From Wenzhouxiangella sediminis (GTDB lineage: Bacteria; Pseudomonadota; Gammaproteobacteria; Xanthomonadales; Wenzhouxiangellaceae), in assembly GCF_003410055.1 (NCBI RefSeq), contig NZ_QUZK01000036.1, forward strand, positions 1-50,449: 50,449 bases of DNA, in the 5' to 3' direction. The translations under genes and the position numbers were made by a program. Below, one piece after another: positions 20,036 through 28,284 of the stretch. Positions within the stretch are counted from its first letter, which is position 1. The number at the start of each line of letters is the position of its first letter. The notes under the pieces are model-generated. The model worked only from the letters and a program-made list of their open reading frames with translations. It did no database searches and was not told the origin of the DNA.

Positions 20036-21133
20036 TTACAGCTTGAGCGGCATCACGACCTGGCGAACGGCCTCGCTGTCCGGGTCGGTGATCAGGCAGG
20101 AGCTGTTGGCGTCCTTGAGCGAAATCGAGACTTTTTCGCCCTCCATCGAGCCCAACGCGTCCATCAGGTAGTTCACGTTGAACCCGACCTTGAGCTTGTC
20201 GACGGTGTGCTCGGCCTCGATCTCCTCGGTGGCTTCTTCCTGCTGCGGGTTGTGCGCCACGATGCGCAGGGTGTCGGGCAGCATCTCGAGGCGAACGCCC
20301 CGGTACTTCTCGTTGGAGAGAATCGCGGCGCGCTGCAGCGCGTGCGTGAACTCGTCGCGATCGACGCGCATCGGCTGCTCGGACAGCAGGGGAATCACCG
20401 CCTCGTAGTCCGGGAAGCGACCATCGATCAGCTTGGTGGTCATCACGATGCGCTCGCGGTCGACGCGCAGGAAGCCCTGGCCGAGCATGATCTTGAGCGG
20501 TTCGTCGATGTCTTCGAGGATGCGATTGAGCTCCATGACCCCCTTGCGCGGAACGATCACGCTGCGCATCTCACCGGGGATCTCGGCCTCGGTCTCGGCC
20601 AGCGCCAGACGATGCCCGTCGGTGGCCACGGCGCGCAGCTGGTTGTCTCGAAACTCCAGGAGCAGGCCGTTGAGGTAGTGCCGCACATCCTGCTGTGCCA
20701 TGGCGAAGGAGGTCTTCTCCAGCAACCAGCTCAGGCGGCCCTGGTTGACCTCGTAGGTCTGCAGGGTCTCGGCCTGATCGCTCGACGGAAACTCACTCGC
20801 CGGCAGGGTCGCCAGGCTGAAGCGGCTGCGGCCGGCGTGTACCGCGAGCTTGTCTTCGTTGAGCTGGACGTTGATCTGCACCCCTTCGGGCAGGGCGCGG
20901 CAGATATCGACCAGCTTGCGCGCGGGGACCGTGATCGACCCCGTCTGCGCGACTTCGGCCTGGGCGCGGGCAACCACCTCGACTTCCATGTCGGTACCCG
21001 TGATGCGCAGTCCCTCGTCGACGGCTTCGATCAGGAAATTGGCCAGAACGGGCAGCGTCTGCCGTCGTTCGACCACGTTGACCACCTGGGAGATCGGCGC
21101 CAGCAGCGTCTCACGTGGAATCGAGAACTTCAT
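20036..21133 (-). CDS. dnaN: DNA polymerase III sliding clamp (beta subunit)
   Basis: Beta clamp of 365 residues (E. coli 366). It starts MKFSIPRETLLAPISQVVNVVERRQTLPVLANFLIE and ends YVVMPLKL-like (RQVVMPLKL), both typical. Three repeated clamp domains are readable: DMEVEVVARAQ, LLLEFRDNQLRAVATDGHRLALAE and INYLMDAL-like NVNYLMDALGSMEGEKVSISLKD. The start at 21133 has AAGGAG seven bases upstream. It tethers polymerase III to DNA as a ring dimer. It lies next to the origin and reads away from it; recF follows after ten bases. Confidence 0.98.
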   Translation of the reverse strand: MKFSIPRETLLAPISQVVNVVERRQTLPVLANFLIEAVDEGLRITGTDMEVEVVARAQAEVAQTGSITVPARKLVDICRALPEGVQINVQLNEDKLAVHAGRSRFSLATLPASEFPSSDQAETLQTYEVNQGRLSWLLEKTSFAMAQQDVRHYLNGLLLEFRDNQLRAVATDGHRLALAETEAEIPGEMRSVIVPRKGVMELNRILEDIDEPLKIMLGQGFLRVDRERIVMTTKLIDGRFPDYEAVIPLLSEQPMRVDRDEFTHALQRAAILSNEKYRGVRLEMLPDTLRIVAHNPQQEEATEEIEAEHTVDKLKVGFNVNYLMDALGSMEGEKVSISLKDANSSCLITDPDSEAVRQVVMPLKL

Positions 21134-21200
21134 GATTGCTCCTTCATGTCGAGGCAGTCGGATGACTGATTCTGTTTTTGTTTATAAAAGAAATAACCAG

Positions 21201-21231
21201 TAGTAGTAGGGCCTGTTGAAACTGTTGAAGA
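21201..21231 (-). promoter_or_regulatory. Basal unwinding element: DnaA-trios plus tandem weak DnaA boxes
   Basis: Read on the minus strand: two adjacent weak boxes, TCTTCAACA (21231-21223) and GTTTCAACA (21222-21214), each 6/9 to TTATCCACA; then the GC-rich GGCC (21213-21210); then CTACTACTA (21209-21201), the complement of three GAT trios; then the AT-rich stretch. This order and polarity match the basal unwinding system described for Bacillus subtilis (box, GC cluster, trios, unwound DNA). Confidence 0.65.
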
Positions 21232-21309
21232 AATGTTTTTCCCTTCATTTTCAGTAACTTGCTAACCAAAACCCGCCGGGACAACTGCCCGCGGATCCTG
21301 TTGGCCGAC

Positions 21310-21318
21310 TGTGGATAA
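21310..21318 (-). promoter_or_regulatory. DnaA box (perfect)
   Basis: TGTGGATAA on the plus strand, which is TTATCCACA on the minus strand, identical to the consensus DnaA box. Confidence 0.9.
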
Positions 21319-21333
21319 CTCCCGTCGAAATTT

Positions 21334-21342
21334 TTGTCCACA
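21334..21342 (+). promoter_or_regulatory. DnaA box (one base off)
   Basis: TTGTCCACA, one base from TTATCCACA, facing the opposite way to the perfect box 15 bp away. Confidence 0.7.
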
Positions 21343-21374
21343 GCTTTTTCAGCCACTCCCCACAACTTGTTTCG

Positions 21375-22709
21375 TCAGCTGGTCAGTTCCCGGGTCAGAC
21401 GGGCGTGTTCCTCGCGCAACCGCCCGTCGGATTCACATAAACTCTCGATTTTACGACAGGCGTGAAGCACTGTCGTGTGATCGCGGCCGCCAAAGGCATT
21501 GCCGATCTCCGGCAGGGAGTGCTCGGTCAGTTCCTTGGCGAGGTACATGGCCATCTGCCGCGGCCGGGCGATCGAACGGCTTCGCCGGCGCGAAAGGAGG
21601 TCAGCGACGCGCATCTGATAGTAATCGGCGACCACTTTCTGGATGTTCTCGATCGTGATCAGTCGGTCGTGGACCGCGAGCACGTCACGCAGGATCTCTT
21701 GCGTGTACTCGACATCGATGGTCCGGCCCGAAAAGCGCGCATTGGCGATCAGGGAGTTCAGCGCCCCCTCGAGGTCGCGCACGTTCGAGCGCATGCGCCG
21801 CGCGATCAGGAAGGTTACGTCGTCGCTGAGTTCCAGTTCCCGTTCGGCTGCCTTCTTCTGCAGGATCGCCACCCGGGTCTCGAAGTCCGGCGGTTCGATC
21901 GACACCGTCAGCCCCCAGCCGAAACGCGAACGCAGGCGGGCCTCGATGCCGTCGACCTCCTTCGGATAGCGGTCGCAGGTCAGGATGATCTGCTGGCGCG
22001 ACTCGAGCAGGGCGTTGAAGGTGTGGAAGAACTCCTCCTGCGACCGGTCCTTGCCGGCGAAGAACTGGATGTCGTCGAGCAGCAGGGTGTCGACGGAGCG
22101 GTAGCGTCGCTTGAAGGCATCGATGCTGTCACGCCGGAGCGCCTGGATCATTTCGCTGACGAATTTCTCGGCGTGCAGGTACATCACCTGGGCATTCGGG
22201 TTGGCCTCGGCGATGAATCGACCGGCGGCGTGCAGCAGGTGAGTCTTGCCCAGGCCGGTGGAACCGTAGAGCAGCAGCGGGTTGTAGACCGTGCCGGGAC
22301 TGTTGGCCACCTGCTTGGCGGCGGCGAAAGCCAGTTCGTTGGACTTGCCGAGCACGAAATTCTCGAACCGGTAACGCTCGTCCAGCCCCCAGGCGCCGCC
22401 GCGGCGCTGCTCCGCGGATGGCTCGACGCGGGGCTCGCTGCTGCGGCTGCCGACCTCGATGGTCACCTTTTCCCGGTCGAAACCGTGATAAGCGAAGAAC
22501 TCGCGCATCATCTCAAGGTAGTGCTGGCGCACCTGGTCGCGGACCAGGTCGTTGGGCGCGGTTAGTCGGATCCGCTCGCCGCCGTTGCCGTCGAGCTGCA
22601 GCGGACGAATCCAGGTGTTGAGTTCCTCGAGCGGGATCTGACGCTCCAGGCGCTCGAGGCATTGCTGCCACAATGCACCCACCGGATGGTTTTGCTGCTG
22701 CTCGGTCAT
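21375..22709 (-). CDS. dnaA: Chromosomal replication initiator protein DnaA
   Basis: Replication initiator of 444 residues. Domain I is [27 protein letters not shown] linker follows, then the AAA+ core with [19 protein letters not shown] (Walker A, near residue 145), [16 protein letters not shown] (Walker B) and the sensor/arginine-finger region. Domain IV carries [18 protein letters not shown] and the DNA-contact signature [18 protein letters not shown]. It binds the boxes in the adjacent gap and melts the origin. Start ATG at 22709. A 265-bp gap separates it from rpmH; TACAAT at 22937-22932 (minus strand) is a possible -10, without a spaced -35. Confidence 0.98.
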   Translation of the reverse strand: MTEQQQNHPVGALWQQCLERLERQIPLEELNTWIRPLQLDGNGGERIRLTAPNDLVRDQVRQHYLEMMREFFAYHGFDREKVTIEVGSRSSEPRVEPSAEQRRGGAWGLDERYRFENFVLGKSNELAFAAAKQVANSPGTVYNPLLLYGSTGLGKTHLLHAAGRFIAEANPNAQVMYLHAEKFVSEMIQALRRDSIDAFKRRYRSVDTLLLDDIQFFAGKDRSQEEFFHTFNALLESRQQIILTCDRYPKEVDGIEARLRSRFGWGLTVSIEPPDFETRVAILQKKAAERELELSDDVTFLIARRMRSNVRDLEGALNSLIANARFSGRTIDVEYTQEILRDVLAVHDRLITIENIQKVVADYYQMRVADLLSRRRSRSIARPRQMAMYLAKELTEHSLPEIGNAFGGRDHTTVLHACRKIESLCESDGRLREEHARLTRELTS

Positions 22710-22806
22710 AAGTCGCTCAGTCTAGTCGTGATGACGGGCAAATTCACCCTGCATGACACCGGCGCCGCCCAGGCGGCGCGACGCGCCGTCCCGAGCATCC
22801 AAAACG

Positions 22807-22836
22807 TTGACACGCAAGCGCTTTGAACGTTATGCT
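22807..22836 (+). promoter_or_regulatory. Predicted sigma-70 promoter of the rpmH operon
   Basis: TTGACA (22807-22812, perfect -35), an 18-bp spacer and TATGCT (22831-22836, 4/6 to TATAAT). It lies about 140 bp upstream of rpmH in the 265-bp dnaA-rpmH gap, where ribosomal-protein promoters are expected. A second site nearer the gene cannot be excluded. Confidence 0.6.
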
Positions 22837-22974
22837 TGATGTCTTTTGTTGGGCTTCCCTGCGCGGTATGCCGCGTGCGGGATGCGCTGTCGTGTCCGGG
22901 CCATGCTGCCCTGGGTGCGGCCAAGCCGCCCATTGTATCGCCATAACAATCGTCAACAGTTTACGGATTCGGTC

Positions 22975-23121
22975 ATGAAACGGACATTCCAACCCAGCAG
23001 AATCAAGCGCCTTCGCCGTCACGGTTTCCGTGCGCGAATGGCCACCAAATCGGGACGTGCAGTCATCAACGCCCGTCGCGCCAAGGGTCGCAAGCGCCTG
23101 GCCGCCAACCCGGGCCGGTAA
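22975..23121 (+). CDS. rpmH: 50S ribosomal protein L34
   Basis: A 48-residue, strongly basic protein: [18 protein letters not shown] followed by [17 protein letters not shown] and a C-terminal [11 protein letters not shown], close to L34 of other gammaproteobacteria (44-46 residues). It starts at ATG 22975; the frame is open further up but has no family similarity there. It is the first gene of the rpmH-rnpA-yidC group and ends 12 bases before rnpA. Confidence 0.98.
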   Translation: MKRTFQPSRIKRLRRHGFRARMATKSGRAVINARRAKGRKRLAANPGR

Positions 23122-23133
23122 GTCCTTAGGCGA

Positions 23134-23481
23134 ATGCCATGGCGGCAGCGCCTGCCGCGAACCGCGCGCCTGCTCAGCGGCGCGCAGTTCAAGGCGGTCT
23201 TTTCCGCCCGCCGCTCCTGCGGCAACGAACTCTTTCGGGTTCACTACATTCCCTCGGACCAGGCGCGTCTCGGCATGGCCGTCTCGCGCCGCGTTTCGAA
23301 GCGAGCGGTCGATCGCAACCGCATCCGGCGCCAGATTCGAGAGACCTTTCGTCTCCGGCGCGATCGCCTGGCACCCATGGACTACGTGGTCGTGGCCCGG
23401 TCGGCTGCCCGCGATGCCGACCGTCGCGTCCTGAGAGAAAAGCTCGAACAACTTTGGCAGCGGTTTAGCGACAATCCATGA
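23134..23481 (+). CDS. rnpA: Ribonuclease P protein component
   Basis: Protein subunit of RNase P, 115 residues, which helps the RNA subunit mature tRNA 5' ends. It has the N-terminal RLLSGAQFKAVFSA, the central LGMAVSRRVSKRAVDRNRIRRQIRE (the RNR motif of the family) and DYVVVARSAA. The stop overlaps the yidC start as ATGA (23478-23481). In many relatives yidD lies between these two genes; here the overlap leaves no room for it. Confidence 0.97.
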   Translation: MPWRQRLPRTARLLSGAQFKAVFSARRSCGNELFRVHYIPSDQARLGMAVSRRVSKRAVDRNRIRRQIRETFRLRRDRLAPMDYVVVARSAARDADRRVLREKLEQLWQRFSDNP

Positions 23482-25223
23482 ATACGCGCAGTTTCCTTCT
23501 TCTTCTCATCGGCCTGCTGGGCTTCATGGTCTATCTGGAGTGGCAGAAGGACTATGCGCCCCCGCCGCGTCCCGCCGCCGAGTCCGGACAGCAGACCGTC
23601 GACGCCAGCGGCACCGATCGCTCGGCCGCCGGTGCCGGCCGAAGCAGCGATGATCCGGGCGACGTGCCCGATGTCCCCGATTTCGCCGACGACCCGGATG
23701 CCTCCGGCAACGAGCGTTCCGAGTCGGCGGATCTCCCGAGCGCAGAACCGGAAGTGCGCGCCAGCCGCCGCATCAGCATCGATACCGATGTGCTCAATGT
23801 CGACCTCGACGCCAACGGCGGCACCCTGGTGGATCTGCGCCTCAAGGACTACCCCGTCAGCGTCGACAAGCAGAACGAACCGTTCGTCCTCCTGGTCCAG
23901 GATCTCCCCCAGCTGTTCGTCGCGCAGGCCGGCCTGGTCAGCGCCGACCGCCCTGCGCCGAATCACCGCACCAGCTGGCAGTTCGAGCGCGATTCCTACG
24001 AACTGCAGCCGGGCCAGGACACCCTGGAAGTGCCGCTGACCTGGCAGCACGAGTCGGGCCTCCAAGTCGTCGCCACCTGGATCTTTCATCGCGGCAACTA
24101 CATCGTCGACCTCGAAATGGAGGTCATCAACCAAAGCGGTGAAACCTGGCAGGGCGCTCGTTACGTGCAGCTGCAGAAGACCCGCCCCGACCTGAGCGAC
24201 GCCGGCTGGGCGTTCACCAACCCGGAACGATTCAGCTACAACGGCGCTGCCGTCTATTCGCCCGAAGACGCCCTGACCAAACTGGGCTGGGACGACATGG
24301 CCGAAAAGCCCTTCCAGGCGACCTTCAGCGGCGGCTGGGCGGCGATGATCCAGCACTACTTCCTCGCGGCCTGGATTCCGCCCGAGGAACAGCGCCACCG
24401 CTACACCACGCGCCAGGTCGGCAACGGCCAGCTGCCGCGCTACCTGGTGGCCGCCACCTCGCCGCAAATCAGCGTTCCCGCCGGTGAGCGTCACACCTTC
24501 ACTGCGCGTCTGTTCGCCGGTCCCAAGCTGCAGAACCGCCTCGACGAAGTCGCGCCGGGCCTGCGCCTGACCGTCGACTATCGCTTCTTCACCATCATTT
24601 CTCGCCCGCTGTTCTGGGCGCTCGACCATATCCACACCCTGATCGGGCACTGGGGCTGGTCGATCGTGGTGCTGACCCTGCTCATCAAGCTGGTCTTCTA
24701 CAAGCTCACCGAAGCCCAGTTCCGCTCGATGGGCAAGCTGAGAAAACTGCAGCCGCGCATCCAGCAGCTCAAGGAGCGCTACGGCGACGACCGGCAGAAG
24801 TTCGGTCAGGCCATGATGGAGATCTACAAGAAGGAGAAGGTCAATCCGCTCGGCGGCTGTCTGCCGATCCTGGTCCAGATCCCGATCTTCATCTCGCTCT
24901 ACTGGGTCCTGCTCGAGTCGGTCGAACTGCGCCAGGCGTCCTTCCTGTGGGTGCCCGACCTGAGCCAGCCGGATCCGTACTTCATCCTGCCGATCCTCAA
25001 CGGCGCGTTCATGATCATCACCCAGCGGCTGATGCCGGCCGCGGGCATGGATCCCATGCAGCGCAAGATCATGCAGGGCCTGCCGGTGGTCTTCGCCTTC
25101 CTGTTCGCCCTGTTCCCGGCCGGCCTGGTCCTCTACTGGGCCACCAACGCCGGTGTGTCGCTGGCGCAGCAGTGGTACATCCTGCGGCGGCTCGACAAGG
25201 AAGAGGAACGCAAGCGGCGGTGA
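23478..25223 (+). CDS. yidC: Membrane protein insertase YidC
   Basis: Inner-membrane insertase of 581 residues. An N-terminal anchor (SFLLLLIGLLGFMVYLEW) is followed by a Pro/Asp-rich linker, a large periplasmic domain (about residues 90-350), then the conserved core: SRPLFWALDHIHTLIGHWGWSIVVLTLLIKLVFY, the coiled-coil-like LRKLQPRIQQLKERYGDD, NPLGGCLPILVQIPIFISLYWVL and the last two segments. The C-terminal tail is basic (KEEERKRR). It inserts membrane proteins with or without Sec. A strong hairpin follows the stop. Confidence 0.97.
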   Translation: MNTRSFLLLLIGLLGFMVYLEWQKDYAPPPRPAAESGQQTVDASGTDRSAAGAGRSSDDPGDVPDVPDFADDPDASGNERSESADLPSAEPEVRASRRISIDTDVLNVDLDANGGTLVDLRLKDYPVSVDKQNEPFVLLVQDLPQLFVAQAGLVSADRPAPNHRTSWQFERDSYELQPGQDTLEVPLTWQHESGLQVVATWIFHRGNYIVDLEMEVINQSGETWQGARYVQLQKTRPDLSDAGWAFTNPERFSYNGAAVYSPEDALTKLGWDDMAEKPFQATFSGGWAAMIQHYFLAAWIPPEEQRHRYTTRQVGNGQLPRYLVAATSPQISVPAGERHTFTARLFAGPKLQNRLDEVAPGLRLTVDYRFFTIISRPLFWALDHIHTLIGHWGWSIVVLTLLIKLVFYKLTEAQFRSMGKLRKLQPRIQQLKERYGDDRQKFGQAMMEIYKKEKVNPLGGCLPILVQIPIFISLYWVLLESVELRQASFLWVPDLSQPDPYFILPILNGAFMIITQRLMPAAGMDPMQRKIMQGLPVVFAFLFALFPAGLVLYWATNAGVSLAQQWYILRRLDKEEERKRR

Positions 25224-25225
25224 AT

Positions 25226-25264
25226 GGCGGCGGCTTCGCCGCCGCCGCGTTCGTTCGTTTATTC
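25226..25264 (+). terminator. Hairpin with T-rich tail after yidC
   Basis: GGCGGCGGC (25226-25234) and GCCGCCGCC (25238-25246) form a perfect 9-bp GC stem with loop TTC, starting three bases after the yidC stop. The following DNA is T-rich but interrupted (TTCGTTCGTTTATTCG), so termination may be partial. It would separate rpmH-rnpA-yidC from mnmE. Confidence 0.6.
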
Positions 25265-25426
25265 GTTCTTTCGTTCTTTCGTTCCGGCGCGTTTTGCCTT
25301 GGGGGCGTAGGTCCAATTGGTGCCACCGGTCGCTACGGGGGTCTCGACAAGTCAAAATCTGTTTCGCCCGGGTCCAGTTCGCGAGCGGTGTAACCGATCC
25401 GGAAAGAACAAAAGAACCAAAGAACG
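25249..25426. repeat. Inverted GAACCAAA-type heptad repeat, yidC-mnmE gap
   Basis: The left arm 25249-25287 repeats TTCGTTCTTTCG-like units ending in CGTTCCGG. The right arm 25399-25426 reads CCGGAAAGAACAAAAGAACC and onward, roughly its inverted copy. The spacer is about 110 bp. The rest of the 255-bp gap shows no gene. Confidence 0.55.
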
Positions 25427-25478
25427 CAGCAGCAAACCGGCGCGGCGCCCCCGGCCGCCGCATGGCAGAATCCCGTCC

Positions 25479-26807
25479 ATGAATCACTCCCACGACACCA
25501 TCGTTGCCATTGCCACGCCGCCGGGCCGAGGCGGGGTCGGCGTGATCCGGTTGTCGGGGCCCGACAGCACTGCCATTGCAGAAAAGCTTTGCGGCCCGCT
25601 GCCGTCGCCGAGAACCGCGGCTCTGCGGTCCTTCCGCGACCCTGAAGGCGCCACGCTCGATTCCGGCCTGGTCATCGTCTTCCCGGGCCCGCGTTCGTTC
25701 ACCGGCGAAGACGTGGTCGAACTCCAGGGCCACGGCTCGCCGGTGGTGCTCGAGATGATCCTGGCCGCCTGCGTCGACTTCGGCGCGCGGCGGGCCGGGC
25801 CGGGGGAATTCAGCCAGCGCGCCTTTCTCAACGATCGCATGGACCTGGCACAGGCAGAAGCCGTCGCCGACCTGATCGCCGCGGCCACGGATACCGCGGC
25901 GCGTGCGGCGCATCGAAGCCTCGAGGGGGCGTTCTCCAAGGAAGTCGACGGACTGGCCGAAGCCCTCGTGGCACTGCGCGTCTGGGTGGAGGCCGCACTC
26001 GATTTTCCCGACGAGGAGATCGACTTCCTGGCCGACGGCCAGGTGGCGGAACGCGTCGCCGGACTGCGCGCACGCCAGGAAGCCCTGCTCGAGCGCGCCG
26101 GCACCGGACGCCTGCTGACCAGCGGCGTTCGCATCGCCATCGTCGGCCGACCCAACGCCGGCAAATCGAGCCTGCTCAATGCGCTCAGCCGTCACGACGC
26201 GGCCATCGTCACCGAGGTGCCCGGCACCACGCGCGACGTCCTGCGCGAGACCATCACCATTGCCGGCCTCCCGGTCACCCTTGCCGACACTGCCGGCATC
26301 CGGGAAACCGCCGACCGCGTCGAGTCCGAGGGCGTTCGTCGTGCCGAACGCGAAATGCACGCCGCCGACCTGATCTTCTGGGTGGTCGACGCAACCGACC
26401 CCGAGGCCCATCCGCTACCCGGGCTGCCGCAGTCCGTGCCGTTGATTCGCATCGACAACAAGATCGACCTGAGCGGCGAGTCGCCTTCGCGCGAAGGTCG
26501 ACATGTGCGCGTGTCGGCCGTTACGGGTGCCGGCCTGGACCTGCTCGAACAGGTCGTGACCGAGGAGCTGGGCCTGAACGAATCGGGAGGCGGCGAATAT
26601 TCCGCGCGCCAGCGTCACGTCGATGCCATCGCCCTGGCCGGAGAACACATCCGTCGCGGTCAGGCCGAACTGGATGCCAGCGGGTCGGGTGAACTGCTTG
26701 CCGAGGAATTGCGCCTGGCCGCCGACGCGCTCGGCGAAATCACGGGCCGCATGACCTCCGACGAATTGCTGGGCCGCATTTTCTCGAGCTTCTGCATCGG
26801 CAAGTAG
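25479..26807 (+). CDS. mnmE: tRNA uridine-5-carboxymethylaminomethyl modification GTPase MnmE
   Basis: GTPase of 442 residues that, with MnmG, modifies wobble uridine 34 of several tRNAs. The N-terminal folate-binding domain starts DTIVAIATPPGRGGVGVIRLSG and contains VELQGHGSPVVLE. The G domain, inserted in a helical domain, has GRPNAGKSSLLNAL (G1), GTTRDV (G2), DTAGIRET (G3) and NKID (G4). The protein ends FSSFCIGK, with the catalytic cysteine of the family. Start ATG at 25479. Position after yidC is conserved across gammaproteobacteria. Confidence 0.98.
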   Translation: MNHSHDTIVAIATPPGRGGVGVIRLSGPDSTAIAEKLCGPLPSPRTAALRSFRDPEGATLDSGLVIVFPGPRSFTGEDVVELQGHGSPVVLEMILAACVDFGARRAGPGEFSQRAFLNDRMDLAQAEAVADLIAAATDTAARAAHRSLEGAFSKEVDGLAEALVALRVWVEAALDFPDEEIDFLADGQVAERVAGLRARQEALLERAGTGRLLTSGVRIAIVGRPNAGKSSLLNALSRHDAAIVTEVPGTTRDVLRETITIAGLPVTLADTAGIRETADRVESEGVRRAEREMHAADLIFWVVDATDPEAHPLPGLPQSVPLIRIDNKIDLSGESPSREGRHVRVSAVTGAGLDLLEQVVTEELGLNESGGGEYSARQRHVDAIALAGEHIRRGQAELDASGSGELLAEELRLAADALGEITGRMTSDELLGRIFSSFCIGK

Positions 26808-26816
26808 CGAAAGCGT

Positions 26817-26846
26817 TTGCCGAGCTCGGTCGCTCAAGCCTATACT
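26817..26846 (+). promoter_or_regulatory. Predicted promoter of the CBS-domain gene
   Basis: TTGCCG (26817-26822, 4/6), an 18-bp spacer and TATACT (26841-26846, 5/6), 38 bp upstream of the start. It begins ten bases after the mnmE stop. Confidence 0.55.
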
Positions 26847-26883
26847 CGAAAACGTCTAGCGGATTCCAAACAGGGTGGTGGTC

Positions 26884-27312
26884 ATGCACACGATTCGACA
26901 GATTCTTGCCGAAAAGGGCGACCAGATCTGGTCGGTCAGTCCGAAGGACACGGTCTACGACACGATCCGCCTGATGGCCGCCAAGGGGGTCGGCGCGCTG
27001 ATCGTGATGGACGAGGGCGAACTCCACGGCATCATTTCCGAGCGCGACTACGCCCGAAAGGTCATTCTCGAAGGCCGGTCGTCGCGCGATACCGAAGTCG
27101 GCGACATCTGTTCGAGCCCGGCGATCACCATCTCCCCGCAGGCCGCGGCCGAAGAGGGCCTGGCCCTGATGACGAGCAAGCGCATCCGTCACCTGCCCGT
27201 CGTCGAGAACGGCCAGCTGCTCGGCGTGGTTTCCATCGGCGATCTGGTCAACGCCGTCATCGGCGACCAGCAGCAGCTGATCGAACAGCTCGAACGTTAC
27301 GTCACCGGCTGA
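26884..27312 (+). CDS. CBS-domain protein (two CBS repeats)
   Basis: A 142-residue protein made of two CBS motifs: residues about 15-65 (SPKDTVYDTIRLMAAKGVGALIVMDEGELHGIISERDYARKV) and about 80-135 (AITISPQAAAEEGLALMTSKRIRHLPVVENGQLLGVVSIGDLVNAVI). Such Bateman modules bind adenosyl ligands such as AMP, ATP or NADH and usually sense energy state; no effector domain is attached. The start is ATG 26884 with AGGG eight bases upstream; GTG codons nine bases earlier are possible. It is followed after 19 bases by the kinase-like gene. Confidence 0.92.
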   Translation: MHTIRQILAEKGDQIWSVSPKDTVYDTIRLMAAKGVGALIVMDEGELHGIISERDYARKVILEGRSSRDTEVGDICSSPAITISPQAAAEEGLALMTSKRIRHLPVVENGQLLGVVSIGDLVNAVIGDQQQLIEQLERYVTG

Positions 27313-27331
27313 CCCCGCGAAAGGGGGATCC

Positions 27332-28210
27332 ATGCCGCTCGATGTCGAACAGGCCGCCGCCGTCGCCCGCACGCTCGGGCTCGACGAGCACGGCCTGAAA
27401 GTCGACAAGGTACCCGGCGGCGACATCGCCGAGGCTTCGCTCCTGCAGGCCGCCGATGCCCGGGTGTTCCTCAAGACCCTGCCGCTCGATCGCGCCGGCC
27501 TGCTCTCGGCCGAGGCCGACGGCCTGCAAGCCCTCGCCGAAGCCGGCGAGCTGCGCGTGCCGAGGGTCATCCGCCGCGGCATGCACGACGGATTCGCCTG
27601 GCTTGCCTTGGAATACCTCGACCTCGACCAGCGCAGCGCCGATGCCGACGAGCGCCTGGGTCGGCAACTGGCGGCCCTGCATCGCCATACCGGCGACGAA
27701 TTCGGCTGGCACCGAAGCAACTACATCGGCCGAACCCCGCAGACCAACACCCCGGTGGACGCCTGGACCGTTTTCTTCGCCGCGCACCGGCTCGGGGCGC
27801 AGTTCGACCGCCTGCGCCGCAAGCTGCCCGACCAGGGCTGGAACCACCTCAAGAAGGAAATCACCGCTGCCTGGCAGGAAGCATCCGAGGGCCACGAACC
27901 GTCGCCGTCGCTGATCCACGGCGATCTGTGGCGGGGCAACGCCGCGGCGCTGTCCGACGACACGCCGGTGATCTTCGACCCCTCGATCCACTATGCCGAC
28001 CGCGAATGCGACCTGGCGATGGCGCATCTGTTCGGCGGATTCGACGACGCCTTCTACTCCGCCTATCAGGAAGCCTGGCCGCTGCCGGAAGGCTTCGAGA
28101 CCCGGCGGTTGTTCTACAAGCTCTACCACATGCTCAACCACGCCAACATGTTCGGCGGGGCCTATGTCGAAGCCTCCGAGCAACTCTGCCGGCGCATCCT
28201 GCGCGGCTGA
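27332..28210 (+). CDS. Fructosamine kinase family protein (YniA-like)
   Basis: A 292-residue protein of the fructosamine/ketosamine-3-kinase family with an aminoglycoside-phosphotransferase-like fold. It keeps VPGGDIAEASLL and VFLKTL (nucleotide-binding lysine), LALEYLDL, LAALHRHTGDEFGWHRSNYIGRTPQ, the catalytic LIHGDLWRGN and the metal-binding VIFDPSIHYADRECDLAM. It probably phosphorylates sugar-modified amino groups so that the adduct falls off (deglycation). It shares a short gap with the CBS gene, so co-transcription is likely. The exact substrate is not known. Confidence 0.9.
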   Translation: MPLDVEQAAAVARTLGLDEHGLKVDKVPGGDIAEASLLQAADARVFLKTLPLDRAGLLSAEADGLQALAEAGELRVPRVIRRGMHDGFAWLALEYLDLDQRSADADERLGRQLAALHRHTGDEFGWHRSNYIGRTPQTNTPVDAWTVFFAAHRLGAQFDRLRRKLPDQGWNHLKKEITAAWQEASEGHEPSPSLIHGDLWRGNAAALSDDTPVIFDPSIHYADRECDLAMAHLFGGFDDAFYSAYQEAWPLPEGFETRRLFYKLYHMLNHANMFGGAYVEASEQLCRRILRG

Positions 28211-28284
28211 ACCGGTCGCGACCACGCGGCGCGACGCCGCGGCTTGTTAAACTAGTTACATCGGAAACTTTCTCGGAGTGAGCA

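Larger units (their letters stand above)
21134..21374. other. oriC: Predicted chromosomal replication origin (oriC), dnaA-dnaN gap
   Basis: The 241-bp gap between dnaA and dnaN has the parts of a bacterial origin. An AT-rich stretch lies at about 21166-21198 and again at 21217-21270. A DnaA-trio run sits at 21201-21209 with a GC spacer and two tandem weak boxes. One perfect and one near-perfect DnaA box lie on the dnaA side, at 21310-21318 and 21334-21342. The surrounding genes (dnaA, dnaN, recF, gyrB, rpmH) are those found at the origin in many bacteria. Confidence 0.85.

Noticed and set aside
21107-21122. CACGTG-centred site at the start of dnaN resembling a third parS
   Set aside because: Only 11 of 16 bases match the parS consensus (outer bases differ on both sides). 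Functional parS sites tolerate one or two changes.
21356-21368. CCCCACAAC near the dnaA stop as a third DnaA box
   Set aside because: Three mismatches to TTATCCACA in its best alignment. Not separable from chance.
23382-26411. Very long open frame antisense to rnpA, yidC and mnmE
   Set aside because: It runs opposite to three well-supported genes, has low-complexity composition and no domain. High GC content gives long antisense frames throughout the window.
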